From Spiroplasma endosymbiont of Panorpa germanica (lineage in GTDB: Bacteria; Bacillota_I; Bacilli_A; Mycoplasmatales; Mycoplasmataceae), in assembly GCF_964019765.1 (NCBI RefSeq), contig NZ_OZ026461.1:620001-684000 (forward strand): a stretch of 64,000 nt of DNA, written 5' to 3'. Positions 46,823 through 57,136 of this stretch are shown piece by piece. Every line of letters starts with the position of its first letter. Position 1 is the first letter of the stretch. A program made the translations under genes and the position numbers. The notes beneath the pieces were generated by a model. It saw only the letters and a list, made by a program, of their open reading frames with translations. It ran no database searches and had not been told where the DNA came from.

Positions 46823-48238
46823 TTAATTGTAGTTTAGTACAATCCCCTTATATCTAGTCATACTTAAAAGTGCTTCTCTAACACCTTGGACACCCATTCC
46901 TGAATCTTTAATTCCTGAGAATGGAAAACTGTCTGGTCCTCTTTGTGATTTTCCATTAATATTGACAGTACCACATTTTAATTTTTTAGCAACTTTAATG
47001 GCTGCTAAAATATCTCTACCAAATACTGAAGCTTGAAGTCCAAAATCAGTCTCATTGGCAACTTTAATTATTTCATCATTGCTTCGTAAGCGAATAATTG
47101 GCAAAACTGGACCAAAAGGTTCTTCTCAAGCAAGTCTCATTGTTGTATCCACATTGTCTACCAATGTTGGTTGCAAGCGATTTTTAACTAGAGCGCCCCC
47201 ATGTAAGATCAAAGCTTTTTTCCCTTTAGCGTCATCAATTAATCCCTTAACAAATAGTGCTGATTTTTCATCAATTAGCGGTGTAATAAAAGCATCATCT
47301 TTGGGTTCACCCATGCTTAATGCTTGTACTTTTCTTAGAATAATCGGTACTAATTGATCAGCCACTTTATCTGTTGTCAAAACTCTTTTAATTGCCGTAC
47401 ATCTTTGTCCTGAATAACCAAAAGCTCCATTTACAATTTCATTGGCATAGAAATCAAGATTCTCATCGTCTAGAACAATCGCCGGATCTTTTCCCCCTAG
47501 TTCTAAAACCATATCTTTGGTGCTAGCGATTTGTTTTAAATGATTTCCAATTCCAACACTGCCGGTGAAAGAGATGAAATCAATTTCCTTATTTGTAGAT
47601 ATTAAGTCACCGATTTCTCTACCTCTTCCAGTAACAACATTAAAAATTCCATTCGGTAATTTAGCCTCAATACTTAGTTCTCCAATGAAGGCTCCAACCA
47701 AACTACCTGCAGTTGCTGGTTTAAAAACAACCGTATTTCCAGTCACTAGTGCTGGGAAAATTTTAGCCAAAGCTAAATTTACTGGATAGTTGAATGGAGA
47801 AATTGCTAAAACAACTCCCTTAGCAACCCTTGAAAAAACTCCAATTTTATTTTCTACTCCAAGTTCTTCTCCTGTTAAGGCTAAAGGATTTAATCTTTTA
47901 GCTTCTTCAAAAGTATAATCAATTAATTCTAGAGTTCTTAATACCTCATTACGGCAATCTTTAAGACCTTTAGCGATTTCTAACATCATTATCTCAGAAA
48001 TCTTTTCAATGTTTGTTTCGATTAGGTCACGAAAATTTTTCAAAATCACGATTCTATCAAGTAGTTTAGTTTCTTCCCACGACTCTTGTGAATTTCTAGC
48101 GCTTTTAAAAGCTGACTCAATGCTTTTAGCATCAAGCGCAGTAACACGACCTGCTATCTTAAAATTTGTTGGGTTAATTATTTCCAGTCATTGATTATTA
48201 TCGATTTTCTTACCATTTATAACTGATTTAAATTCCAT
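46823..48238 (-). CDS. gapN: NADP-dependent glyceraldehyde-3-phosphate dehydrogenase (non-phosphorylating)
   Basis: Aldehyde dehydrogenase that oxidises glyceraldehyde-3-phosphate directly to 3-phosphoglycerate, making NADPH in a glycolytic organism. 471 residues; catalytic Cys280 in GQRCTAI and the general-base Glu246 in VLELGGKD, with SPFNYP and FKPATAG of the cofactor pocket. Length and motifs agree with GapN rather than phosphorylating GAPDH. Start 48238 follows AAAAGGAG; TATAAT at 48259-48264 is the probable -10. Substrate assignment is by similarity, so another aldehyde is possible. Confidence 0.87.
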
Positions 48239-48269
48239 ATTCAAAACTCCTTTTTCATATTATAACGAC

Positions 48270-48294
48270 AAAAAGCGGAGACTCCCCGCTTTTT
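48270..48294 (-). terminator. intrinsic terminator after the SpoU-type methyltransferase
   Basis: AAAAAGCGG pairs with CCGCTTTTT around a 7-base loop; T runs follow on both strands. It precedes the gapN promoter. Confidence 0.8.
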
Positions 48295-48310
48295 TTTAAA
48301 TTTTTATCAA

Positions 48311-49057
48311 CTATTGATTTATTAAATTCATAATGATGGCACCAGCAATTGAAACGTTCAAAGATTCCACTTCGGGATTTATATTAATTAAAAAGTTTCT
48401 AGTAATCAAGCTTGTTGCCTTTGTACTGAGACCAGTGCCTTCGTTACCAAGAAGTAAAGCCTTTAGTTTTGGGGTTTTAATTTCATCAAAATCAACAGAG
48501 GGTTTTTTCAAATCCGTTCCAATGATTTCAAAATCATGATCTAAAGCTTGTCTAATCGCTTCGATTGAATCTTGACTAACCAAATTGATTGCAAATAGAT
48601 TTCCCTGAGTTGCACGAATTGTCTTTGAATTGAAAAAGCTCACACAATCCTCAGAGGCTATAATGGTTTTAAAATTAAAAGCCGCGGCGCAACGAATTAA
48701 ACTGCCCATATTTCCTGGATCTTGAATATTTTCTAATATCAAAATGTTGTCCTTAAAATCCACTTGTGATTCTTTTATTTCACAAACCCCAATTATATGA
48801 GCTGGAGTTTTGAGGTCACTGATCTTCTTCATAACCTCAACAGTTACCAAGGTTTGTTTGATATTTTCCAAAACAAGGTTACTAGCTTTTTGGACAACCA
48901 CAACTTCTTTTAATTGGTGATTTTTCATAGCTTCAAGCACCAAGTGTTCTCCTTCAACAATAAATAATTTCTTTTCTTTAATAACTTTTGTTGACTTTAA
49001 TTCAATCACTTTTTTAACATAAGCATTTGTCATGCTAGTAATTATCGGACTAGTCAT
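48311..49057 (-). CDS. SpoU/TrmH-family RNA methyltransferase
   Basis: SAM-dependent 2'-O-ribose methyltransferase of the SPOUT superfamily, 248 residues. An N-terminal substrate-binding domain (KLFIVEGEHLVLEAM) precedes the three SPOUT motifs: LENIQDPGNMGSLIR, LLLGNEGTGLS and NVSIAGAIIMNLI. Resembles YsgA/RlmB-type rRNA enzymes; the target base is not known. The start is set at the ATG at 49057, which overlaps the previous stop (ATGACTAG) and yields the family-like SPIITSMTNAYVKK; an ATG at 49033 is a shorter alternative. Neither has a clear ribosome site. Confidence 0.88.
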   Translation of the reverse strand: MTSPIITSMTNAYVKKVIELKSTKVIKEKKLFIVEGEHLVLEAMKNHQLKEVVVVQKASNLVLENIKQTLVTVEVMKKISDLKTPAHIIGVCEIKESQVDFKDNILILENIQDPGNMGSLIRCAAAFNFKTIIASEDCVSFFNSKTIRATQGNLFAINLVSQDSIEAIRQALDHDFEIIGTDLKKPSVDFDEIKTPKLKALLLGNEGTGLSTKATSLITRNFLININPEVESLNVSIAGAIIMNLINQ

Positions 49058-50051
49058 TAAATAAAAAACCAATCTTGTATAGCTTATTCTCTGGATTTGC
49101 AAAATCTTTACCACGATATTTTGGATTTTGACAAGGGATACTTATCATAAATTTACATCTTCTTGGGGGTAACAACATTTTTGATTGGATTGCTTGAACT
49201 GCTGTTGTTTTTAATTTTTGGCTAAATTGGCTTTTGATTTCATCGTTTAAATCTTCAAGGTCCTTTTGACCTGCAGTTTTTATCATAATATTGATTTTAT
49301 TCTTCAAGTATCATTTCTCAATTTTGCAATATTCTACGTAATTAAAAAGTTTAAAATCTCTTGTGCTGCTAATGAAACGATTTCTTTCAAAATTAATATC
49401 CACTACATAATCTTTAAACAAATTAACTCCTGTTTTTCCGCGAACCATTAGTTCATTAGTCTTTTCTAAACACTCTTCAAAAGTTTTAAATCCATAACCA
49501 ATAAAAGAATTACCCTGTCAAACGTGATTATACTTTGGATTCTTAAAATTAATTGGTTCATGAAATTCTAGGGCATTTACTCAGTAACGGTTATCCACAC
49601 CATTGATAAAAATCTCGTAGCCAAATTTCCTATCTTTTAGGATAACGCATTTTTCAGAAATCGAAAGGATTTTCTCTTTAAAAGTATTATTGATTATTTG
49701 TAATTGCTTATTTGAAAGTTTCAAGTTTGGTTTTGGTTGATTAACCATTAGAATTTTATTTTTTTTGTTCGAAAATTCTGATTTGGCCACACGAAGTGAT
49801 TCTAAAGCTCACCCCTTTTTGTAAACGTTAACTTCACTATTTGGATCTGGCATAACTGTGTTAGATAAATCGATACTTTGGTCTTGATTTTTAATTTCTG
49901 AATCAGGACTTGAATTTTGTAATTCATAAGTATCAACAAGGTCTAAATTAATTTCTTGAGTATACTGGATTGTACTGTCCAAAGTTAAGGTTGGACGCTT
50001 ACTAGCGTCAATGATAGTTTCTTCGCTAGGCTTTCTTTTTTTATAATTCAT
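49050..50051 (-). CDS. hypothetical 333-residue protein
   Basis: No family recognised. The first 75 residues are acidic and polar (Asp, Ser, Asn, Gln rich) and look disordered; the rest is more ordered, with aromatic residues and a Cys-containing C-terminal segment (PRRCKFMISIPCQNPKYRG). Three Trp are TGA-coded. The ATG at 50051 is preceded by GGGGG, and the start lies 20 bases after the dUTPase stop. The end overlaps the methyltransferase start. No signal peptide or membrane helix is seen. Confidence 0.6.
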
Positions 50052-50071
50052 AACTAAACCCCCTTTTTTAA

Positions 50072-50578
50072 CTAATATTGATTCTCTTGTCTTTTAAAAT
50101 TAATCTCATTTTTTCTGAAATAAGTATCTAAGAGCTCTTGTTCGCTAAAATCAAATCAAGAGCCAATCTTAAAAAAACTGTTCATAAGAATGGTAAAATT
50201 GTTGCTATCTTTTGATAAAGAGTACTGACTAAAAAAACTTATTAATTGTAAATACTCTTGTTCTAAAGTTTCTTGTTTTGATAAATTATCGGATTCAAAG
50301 TTTTCAAAATCAAAACCGATTTCTAAACCAATGCTTAAAATAAAGTGCAAACCATCGATATACTCTTCTAGTAAAACATTTCTAGGACTCGCTGGTTTTT
50401 GAGATCAAAACTTAAAGCTTCTTTCTTCATTAATAAATTCCCCTAATTCCACAAAAAAGGCGATCATTTTCTTATTACTAATTTGATTGCTAAATTTTAT
50501 CTGCTTTTTTTCGTAAATGTAATTGTCTAATTTTTTTTGACGCTTAGCTAAGTCAACTAGAGTTTTCTTTCCTATCAT
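50072..50578 (-). CDS. dut: dimeric dUTP diphosphatase (MazG-like fold)
   Basis: Hydrolyses dUTP to dUMP and pyrophosphate, keeping uracil out of DNA and supplying ThyA. The 168-residue helical protein has the all-alpha dUTPase signature: VELGEFINEERSFKFWS followed by SPRNVLLEEYIDGLHFILSIGLE, with the metal-binding Glu and Asp residues. This differs from the trimeric dUTPase. One internal Trp is TGA. Start at 50578 follows AAAGGGAGAAG. It is functionally connected with dCMP deaminase and thymidylate synthase elsewhere in the window. Confidence 0.88.
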
Positions 50579-50641
50579 AAGCTTCTCCCTTTAAAAATTA
50601 TACAATAAATGCTATTAATTAAGAAGTTTTTAGCAAAAAAC

Positions 50642-50666
50642 AAAAAAACAACCCAATTGAGGATTG
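50642..50666 (-). terminator. intrinsic terminator after pgi
   Basis: CAATCC and GGGTTG (one G-U pair) around a 6-base loop, followed by seven T on the minus strand. Confidence 0.6.
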
Positions 50667-50700
50667 CTTTTAAAATCTAAGTAGATCAATTTAATGCCAA

Positions 50701-51981
50701 TTATTCTTTTCCTAGTAGTTTAAACATATTTTTTTTATAGACTTCAACACCAGGCTGATTAAATGGATTTACATCCAATAAATAAGCGCTCATTGCACAA
50801 GCCTTCATAAATCAGTATGATAAATACCCGAAAGCATTAGCGTTCATTTCGTCTATCTCTAAAATGATATTTGGAATTTCACCTTCATTTGCATGGGCTT
50901 CAACAACACCTTGTAAGGCGATGTTGTTAACTTCATGGAATGATTTTTTTTGTAGGTAATTTAATCCATCCAGGTTATCTTTGTCCGCTGGAATAGCTAA
51001 ATTTAAAAGAGGATTTTTAATTTTTAAAATTGTTTCAAAGAGTAGTCCTTTGGTTCCTTCTTGAATGAATTGCCCCAAAGAATGTAAATCAGTTGAAAAG
51101 ACAACACTTGTAGGTAATAATCCTTTGCCATCTTTTCCCTCTGATTCTCCAAATAGTTGTTTTCATCACTCAGTAAACATTTGCATTTGCAGTTCATATG
51201 AAACTAGTGTTTCAACTTTGTAACCTTTTTTTGTATGCAAAATGTATCTTGCTGCAGCATACTGGTATGCAGTATTTGTTAAATCATCAGCTTTGGTATC
51301 ATTCATCGCTTTTTTAGCACCGTCCAATATCGCGTCAGTATCAACTCCAGCTACTAAAAGCGGGAATATACCAACTGGTGTAAGAACACTAAATCTTCCA
51401 CCAATATCATCAGGTATAACAAAAGTTTGATATCCCTTAGCATCAGCCATGGTTTTTAATGCACCACGACTTTTATCAGTTACTGCAACTATAAGTTCAC
51501 TAGCAGATTTGGTTCCTTCTTTTTTAATTAAAAGATTTTCAAACACTCTAAAAGCGATTCCGGGTTCTGTTGTAGTACCAGATTTTGAGATATTAACAAT
51601 CCCAAATTTCTTGTTTTCTACATAGTCTAAAACCTGTTTAGTATAACTTGAAGATATTGTGTTTCCAACGTAGATCAATTCACATCCACCTTTTGGATAT
51701 AAACCACGAATCATCTCATCAGCAGCTCTTGCACCAAGATAACTACCTCCGATTCCAACTACAATCAGAACTTCAATTTTTTCTCTAAGTTTTTTTGCAA
51801 CTTCTTGCATTTTTTTATACTCTATTTTGTCAAATTTCTCAGGTAGATCTAATCAACCTAGAAAATCAGAACCCTGTCCGCTTTTCTCAAAAATTTTCTT
51901 ACTTGTTTCTTTAATTAATTTAATGTCAATTATTTTTTCAATATTTTCTAGTTTTGAATTTTTTAAATTTAATTTTATCAT
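50701..51981 (-). CDS. pgi: glucose-6-phosphate isomerase
   Basis: Interconverts glucose-6-phosphate and fructose-6-phosphate in glycolysis. 426 residues, the short Firmicutes type. Motifs: [20 protein letters not shown] (phosphate binding), [11 protein letters not shown], and the C-terminal [15 protein letters not shown]. Some Trp are TGA. The ATG at 51981 follows TTTTGGAGAAA. The upstream S1-domain gene ends 27 bases before it. With gapN nearby it forms a loose set of carbon-metabolism genes. Confidence 0.96.
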
Positions 51982-52007
51982 TTTATTTCTCCAAAATTTA
52001 CAACCAA

Positions 52008-52367
52008 TTAGTCGTTATTCATCGAATCGTCAATACTGTCTTCTAGTTTAGAAAAACCATTTCCAGTTTCTTGGATTTTATTTTCTGAACTCTTTAGCAG
52101 TTCAGGGTGTAATGCTTTATAACTAAGCTTCACTTGTTTTTTTGCTGCATCGTATTCAAGTACTTGTACTTCAATTACGTCTCCAATTGCAAAAAAACTG
52201 TTTATGTCTCTTACGAAAAAGTCCGAAAGTTCACTAATATGGATTAATCCTTTTGCGATTAATTCTCCATCTTCTGAATGAACTTCTGAAAATACTCCAT
52301 AGTTCACAATGCTTGTTATTTTAGCATTAATAATTTGTCCTTTGTTTAACACATTAATTTCCTCCAT
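52008..52367 (-). CDS. small S1-domain RNA-binding protein
   Basis: 119 residues with one S1 domain (residues 8-80: GQIINAKITSIVNYGVFSEV, then GLIHISELSDFFVRDI and GDVIEVQVLEYD). The C-terminal 35 residues are acidic and probably flexible. Related Gram-positive proteins (YabR/GSP13/CvfD type) bind ribosomes or mRNA under stress; that function is not proven here. It starts at ATG 52367 after a GGAGG site and is divergent from the NifU gene, 82 bases away. Confidence 0.85.
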   Translation of the reverse strand: MEEINVLNKGQIINAKITSIVNYGVFSEVHSEDGELIAKGLIHISELSDFFVRDINSFFAIGDVIEVQVLEYDAAKKQVKLSYKALHPELLKSSENKIQETGNGFSKLEDSIDDSMNND

Positions 52368-52449
52368 TGTTATTATAAACCTAATTTCCGAAAAAACTCT
52401 ATTTTTATGTAAAATAAATTATAATTATTTATATAGCTGGAGTGGAAAT

Positions 52450-52683
52450 ATGGAGTCAACTACTAAAAAAATTGAGGACAAAATTAACGAATTAAAGTTT
52501 TTCGTTCAACAAGATGGCGGTGATATGGAGTTTGTTGCCTATAAAAACAGAATAGTTTACATAAGACTAATGGGTAATTGTATTGGTTGCGGATTAATTG
52601 ACGTGACATTTCGTGAGGGAATTGAAATGATTTTACTTGAAGAATTTCCAAACGATGTTGATGGCATCGATATTATAATGTAA
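52450..52683 (+). CDS. NifU C-terminal-domain protein (iron-sulfur scaffold)
   Basis: 77 residues with the NfuA/NifU C-terminal fold: FVQQDGGDMEFVAY, then the cluster-binding pair Cys44/Cys47 in NCIGCG, and a final GIEMILLEEFP segment. It can hold a transient [4Fe-4S] or [2Fe-2S] cluster for delivery. The ATG at 52450 follows TGGAGTGGAAAT; a TATAAT-like box lies 30-35 bases before. It is the lone plus-strand gene in this part and overlaps the 3' end of the folate cyclo-ligase by 11 bases on the opposite strand. Confidence 0.87.
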   Translation: MESTTKKIEDKINELKFFVQQDGGDMEFVAYKNRIVYIRLMGNCIGCGLIDVTFREGIEMILLEEFPNDVDGIDIIM

Positions 52684-53239
52684 ATTTTTCAGTAAAAATT
52701 ACGTCTAAGGGGATGTCGTTTTCATCAATTGGTAGAACGTTATCTTCCATTTGAAAGCTAAAACCAATCCCAATTTTTTTGTGAGTATTTGGGAATTGAG
52801 CCAAAACTCTATCATAATAACCCTTACCTCTTCCAAGTCGATTTTTATAACTGTCAAACCCAACAAGAGGAACAATTATAATTTCCATAGCAGATAGGTC
52901 AACCCCATTATCTTCTTTTACCTTGGGTTCTTTAATTTTAAAATCACTATTTTCATATCAATCTTCATTTTTAAAAACTTGAAAAAAATCTAGCTTAAAA
53001 TTTGGTTGAATTTTTGGCATATAAACATTAATAGTATTAATAAAGCAAAAATCCACTATAAAATCAGTGGAAACTTCATCGTTTAAAGAATTATAAATAC
53101 CAACATGTTTAAAACCATTATCAGTAATATATTTTATGACTTTACTTGAGATTTTTTTGCTAGCTGCTTCAAGTTCTTCATCGTTTTTTAAGGAAATTAA
53201 ATTCTTAATTTTTTTTCTAAGAAAAACTTTATCACTCAT
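52673..53239 (-). CDS. 5-formyltetrahydrofolate cyclo-ligase
   Basis: ATP-dependent enzyme that converts 5-formyl-THF to methenyl-THF, returning folate to one-carbon metabolism. 188 residues, with the C-terminal signature PLVGFDSYKNRLGRGKGYYD that binds folate and phosphate. N-terminal Arg/Lys motif (LRKKI) is normal. Start ATG shares its A with the sufB stop at 53239 (TAATG), so it belongs to the SUF transcript, an unusual combination. It connects to ThyA and FolA through folate recycling. Confidence 0.92.
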
Positions 53240-54651
53240 TATCCCACAGAACCCTCCATATCCATTCTGATTAGTTGGTTTAACTCCACTGCATATTCCA
53301 AAGGTAATTCTTTGGTAAATGGTTCAATGAAACCCATTACTATAATTTCTAAGGCTTGCATTTCTGTAAGACCTCGGCTCATTAAGTAGAATAATTGCTC
53401 CTCACTTACTTTTGAAACTGTTGCTTCATGTTCAATCTGAGACAAATTATTTTCAACTTTATTTTTAGGAATTGTATCTGAGTGAGATTGATTATCCAAA
53501 ATTAGAGTATCACATTCAACTCGAGCTTTTGAATCTGTTGCTTGAGGACCAATATAAACTAATCCACGATAGTTAGCAGTTCCCCCCTGGAATGTTATTG
53601 ATTTAGAAACAATTTTAGACTTAGTCTCTTTTCCCAGATGAATCATTTTACCCCCAGCATCTTGATAAACTCCATTTTTGGCTACCGCAATTGAAATTGT
53701 ATCACCTTGAGCACGATCGCCTTTTAAAATACAAGAAGGATATTTCATATTAATTTTTGAACCAATGTTTCCATCAACTCATTCCATTCTTCCATCTTCA
53801 TCTACTAAACTTCTTTTAGTAACTAGGTTTAAAACGTTATCACTTCAGTTTTGAACTGTTGTATATCTTAAACTACTTCTTTTTCCTACAAATAACTCTA
53901 CATTAGCTGCATGTAAATTGTTTTTAGAATAAATTGGAGCTGTACAACCTTCAATATAGTGTAAACTTGCATCATCATCAACAATTATCAAGGTTCGTTC
54001 AAATTGACCTGCTGCTTGATAGTTAATTCTAAAGTAAGCTTGAAGTGGTTTCTCCAACTTAACACCTTTAGGAATGTAAATGAAGGTTCCAGCTGACCAA
54101 ACTGCTCCATTTAACGCAGCGTATTTATTATCATCATTTTTAATTAAGGTTCCAAAATATTTTCTAAATAATTCAGGATGTTCACGCAAAGCAGTATCAC
54201 AATCTGTAAAAATTACTCCTTGTGACTTCACCTCATCTAACATTTTCGAATAAATTGGGGTGGCATCTCATTGCGCATTAATTCCCATAAGAAAATCTTT
54301 TTCTGCTTGAGGAATACCTAATCGGTCAAAAGTGTTCTTAATATTATCAGGAATTTCTGATCAATCCGAAACTGTTTTATCAGTTGCTTGATTAAAATAA
54401 CAATATTCTTGAAAATTAATAAAGTTAAGATCTGGACCAAATCCTGGTTGAGGCATTTTTGAAAAATTAGCAAAACTTTCCAAACGATAATCCAACATTC
54501 ATTTGGGTTCGTTTTTGTGTCGTGAGATTTCTTTAATGATTTCTTCATTAATTCCCATTTTGGTTTTGAAAACTGAAGATTCACCCTCATTAAAACCATA
54601 TTTATACTTACTGATTTCTTTGATAGTTTTAGTTTGTTTTAATGGTTTCAT
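53239..54651 (-). CDS. sufB: SufB, Fe-S cluster assembly scaffold
   Basis: Core scaffold of the SUF machine with SufC and SufD. 470 residues; the beta-helix part contains family motifs [47 protein letters not shown] and [11 protein letters not shown]. Cys-containing segments DCDT and EGCTA are present, with [12 protein letters not shown]. Starts at ATG 54651, preceded by GAGGGTGA; its start region overlaps the 3' end of sufU by 23 bases. Trp residues include TGA. Confidence 0.96.
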
Positions 54652-55093
54652 TTTCACCCTCCATTGCTTGTAAAATCAAATTTTTATACCCATTGGCACC
54701 TAATAAAGCACAAGAAACTCTATTACCTTGTTCAGCTACATTAATAAAAACTATTAACTCATCTAATTTATCTTCTTCATAATCTTCATTTTTTATTAAC
54801 TTATGATAATTAGTTAGAATTTCTAGAGCTTGATTAAAAGTCTTACCACTCAATTGCTCTGCTAAAATATCACTTGATGCAGCAGAAATAACACAACTTA
54901 CTCCATCTCATTTTGCATAATTAATTATGTCATCTTTAAAAGCGATTTCAACTGTTATTTCATCGCTACAAACGCGACTATTTTGCAATTCTTTTAGTGA
55001 TTCTTTACTATCGCTCAAACCCTTTTGGTCTGGATTAACAAAATGCGACATTATAATTTGACGAACTAACATTTTATCATTTTTGTCTATCAT
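54629..55093 (-). CDS. sufU: SufU, sulfur-relay or scaffold protein
   Basis: 154 residues. Three conserved Cys of the SufU family are present: Cys42 (in NSRVCSDE, with Asp44), Cys67 (GVSCVISAASSD) and Cys128 (RVSCALL). In Gram-positives SufU accepts sulfur from SufS with a zinc ion bound by those residues. The ATG at 55093 follows GAGGAGAA, 13 bases after the sufS stop. The end overlaps sufB. The usual NPTCGD motif is altered to NSRVCSD, which is worth noting. Confidence 0.92.
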
Positions 55094-55106
55094 AACTAAT
55101 TCTCCT

Positions 55107-56333
55107 CTATATTATGGCGCTAATGAAATCGTCGCTATTACCAATAGCCTCAAAAAGTTTATCGATCTCTGCTTTTGTATTAAAGAAGGAGAAACTGGCT
55201 CTAATCGAAATCTCAGGGAATCCTTGATGAGTGCTAACAATTCTAGCACAATGACTTCCTGAACGAATTTGAATTTTATATTTAACTCAAAGAAACGTTG
55301 CTATATCTTGGGGATTGTAGTCTCTAATACTGAAAGTTAAAAGCGGACTGTTGTTTTGCAAATTATAAAATTTGACTAAATCTTTATCCATTTTAGAAGC
55401 TTTTTCAATCACATATTTTTTTAATTCAACTTCTTTTTCAACGATTTCGCTCAACCCAATTGAATTAATGAAGTCCAATGCTTTATTAAAACCATAAATT
55501 CCACTAATATTTGGGGTTCCGCCTTCTAAACGTTCAGGTAAATCTTGAACTTGAAAAGTACTTAAGTCCCCTGCAACTTTTCCACTCATTCCTCCACCAT
55601 AAAATATGGGAACTAGTAACTCTAGAAATTCATTTTTTCCTCAAAGAACTCCAACTCCAAATGGTCCATACATTTTATGTGCTGAGAAAACTGCCAAATC
55701 AATATCTCATTTTTTAAAGTCACTAATTTCATGACCAACTGACTGAGATAAATCTATTGCCACCAAAACTTTTGGATTAATTTTACGGATTTCTTTAACA
55801 ATATTTTCAATGTCATTAAATCCTCCAATAACATTAGTTGAAGAAGCAAACGCCACTAATTTTGTTCGTGAATTAACCTTTTGAGAAATAAGTTCAACAT
55901 CAATTGTTCCATCTTTTTTCAAATCTAAAAGTTTTAAGTTCGCTGAGTTTAATTTACAAACCTCAATTAAAGGTAGTAAAGTTGAGGAATGTTCCAAAGT
56001 TGTGGTTAAAACCTCATCATCTTTGAGAATAAAGTTTTTTAGTCCAAAAGCTATTTGATTAAAACTGTGTGTTGCTCCTGAAGTAAATATTACTTGACTA
56101 TCTTTTGGGGCATTTACATATGTCAAAATTTTACTACGTGTTTCATTCAGAACTTCTCAAGCTTTAAAGGCGCTGCTGTAGTCTTGAGAATGGGGATTGG
56201 CAGCAATTAGTTCAAGATATTCTCTTTGTGAATCAATCACCACATCTGGTTTTAAACTTGTCGCTGCGTTATCAAAATAAATTACATCTTTGTTATGTTT
56301 TAAATATGGGAATAAGCTTTTAAAGTCTTTCAT
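55107..56333 (-). CDS. sufS: SufS cysteine desulfurase
   Basis: PLP enzyme that takes sulfur from cysteine as a persulfide. 408 residues; PLP-binding Lys220 in FSAHKMYGP, the catalytic Cys362 in RSGSHCA, and the group-II pattern DNAATSLKP at the N-terminus. The start ATG at 56333 shares one A with the sufD stop (TAATG) and lacks its own ribosome site. Trp209 is TGA. Confidence 0.96.
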
Positions 56334-57136
56334 TATTTGATTTTCTCCTTTAAAAGAACAGTTAAGTAATCAGCGAAATCTTGATTGCGGAGGCTAATTA
56401 GTTCTAAAATTGGTTTAAAGAAACCCATTATTAGCAACTCTTTGGCTTGTAAATCGTTTAGACCTCTTGAGTTTAGGTAAAAGATTTGTTCTTGATCTAA
56501 CATTCCAATCGCATTTGCGTGACTAGCCACAATATCGTTTTCATCGATTAATAAAATAGGATCTGAGTGAGCTCTGGCTGTTTTATCTAAGATTAGTAAC
56601 CTTAATTCTTGATGGGCTTCAGAATTAGTTGAACCATTGCGAATATCACTGGCACATTTAACAAATCCTAACGCCTTATCCTTGATTATTGTATAACTTG
56701 AAATATCACTGGTAGTATTTCGAGCCAAGTGAATAGGATTAATAAATGAATGCTTCTCTAAGTTATCAAAAGCAATTGTTGCACTATAATAATCAACGCT
56801 ACTATTTGGACCATTTAAATTAATCAAAATATTCTCATCAATATTTTCATTTGACAAGTTAGCATATCTTAACACTAGTTTACTGTTTTCGGCTAAATTA
56901 AATACGATTTCTAATTTTTTAGCTGTACTAATTTTATTTTGATTCAAATTCAAAATTATCAATTCCAGTTCAACATTCTTGGCAATTTTAATTTCGATTT
57001 TATTAGTTTCTTTTTCAATAATAATAAAACTGGTTTGACTTTTCTTGTATTCAATTACTTGAGAAGCTTTTTTTAATAAATCAAATTGGTTATCTAATTG
57101 AAATAGCTTTAATTTTTCTTGTCTGATTTCGCTCAT
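56333..57136 (-). CDS. sufD: SufD, partner of SufB
   Basis: 267 residues, shorter than typical SufD (about 420). The C-terminal SufBD core is recognisable (ARAHSDPILLIDENDIVASHANAIGMLDQEQIFYLNSRGL) with the conserved HANAIG His; the N-terminal region is reduced. It forms the SufBC2D complex. Start ATG at 57136 sits inside the sufC 3' end, overlapping by 28 bases once UGA is read as Trp. GAGGGATATTC precedes it. Confidence 0.92.
   Translation of the reverse strand: MSEIRQEKLKLFQLDNQFDLLKKASQVIEYKKSQTSFIIIEKETNKIEIKIAKNVELELIILNLNQNKISTAKKLEIVFNLAENSKLVLRYANLSNENIDENILINLNGPNSSVDYYSATIAFDNLEKHSFINPIHLARNTTSDISSYTIIKDKALGFVKCASDIRNGSTNSEAHQELRLLILDKTARAHSDPILLIDENDIVASHANAIGMLDQEQIFYLNSRGLNDLQAKELLIMGFFKPILELISLRNQDFADYLTVLLKEKIK

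Noticed and set aside
54318-54599. A second minus-strand frame overlapping the sufB N-terminal region
   Set aside because: It is out of frame with sufB, which is continuous through this region once TGA is read as Trp and shows the SufB motifs.
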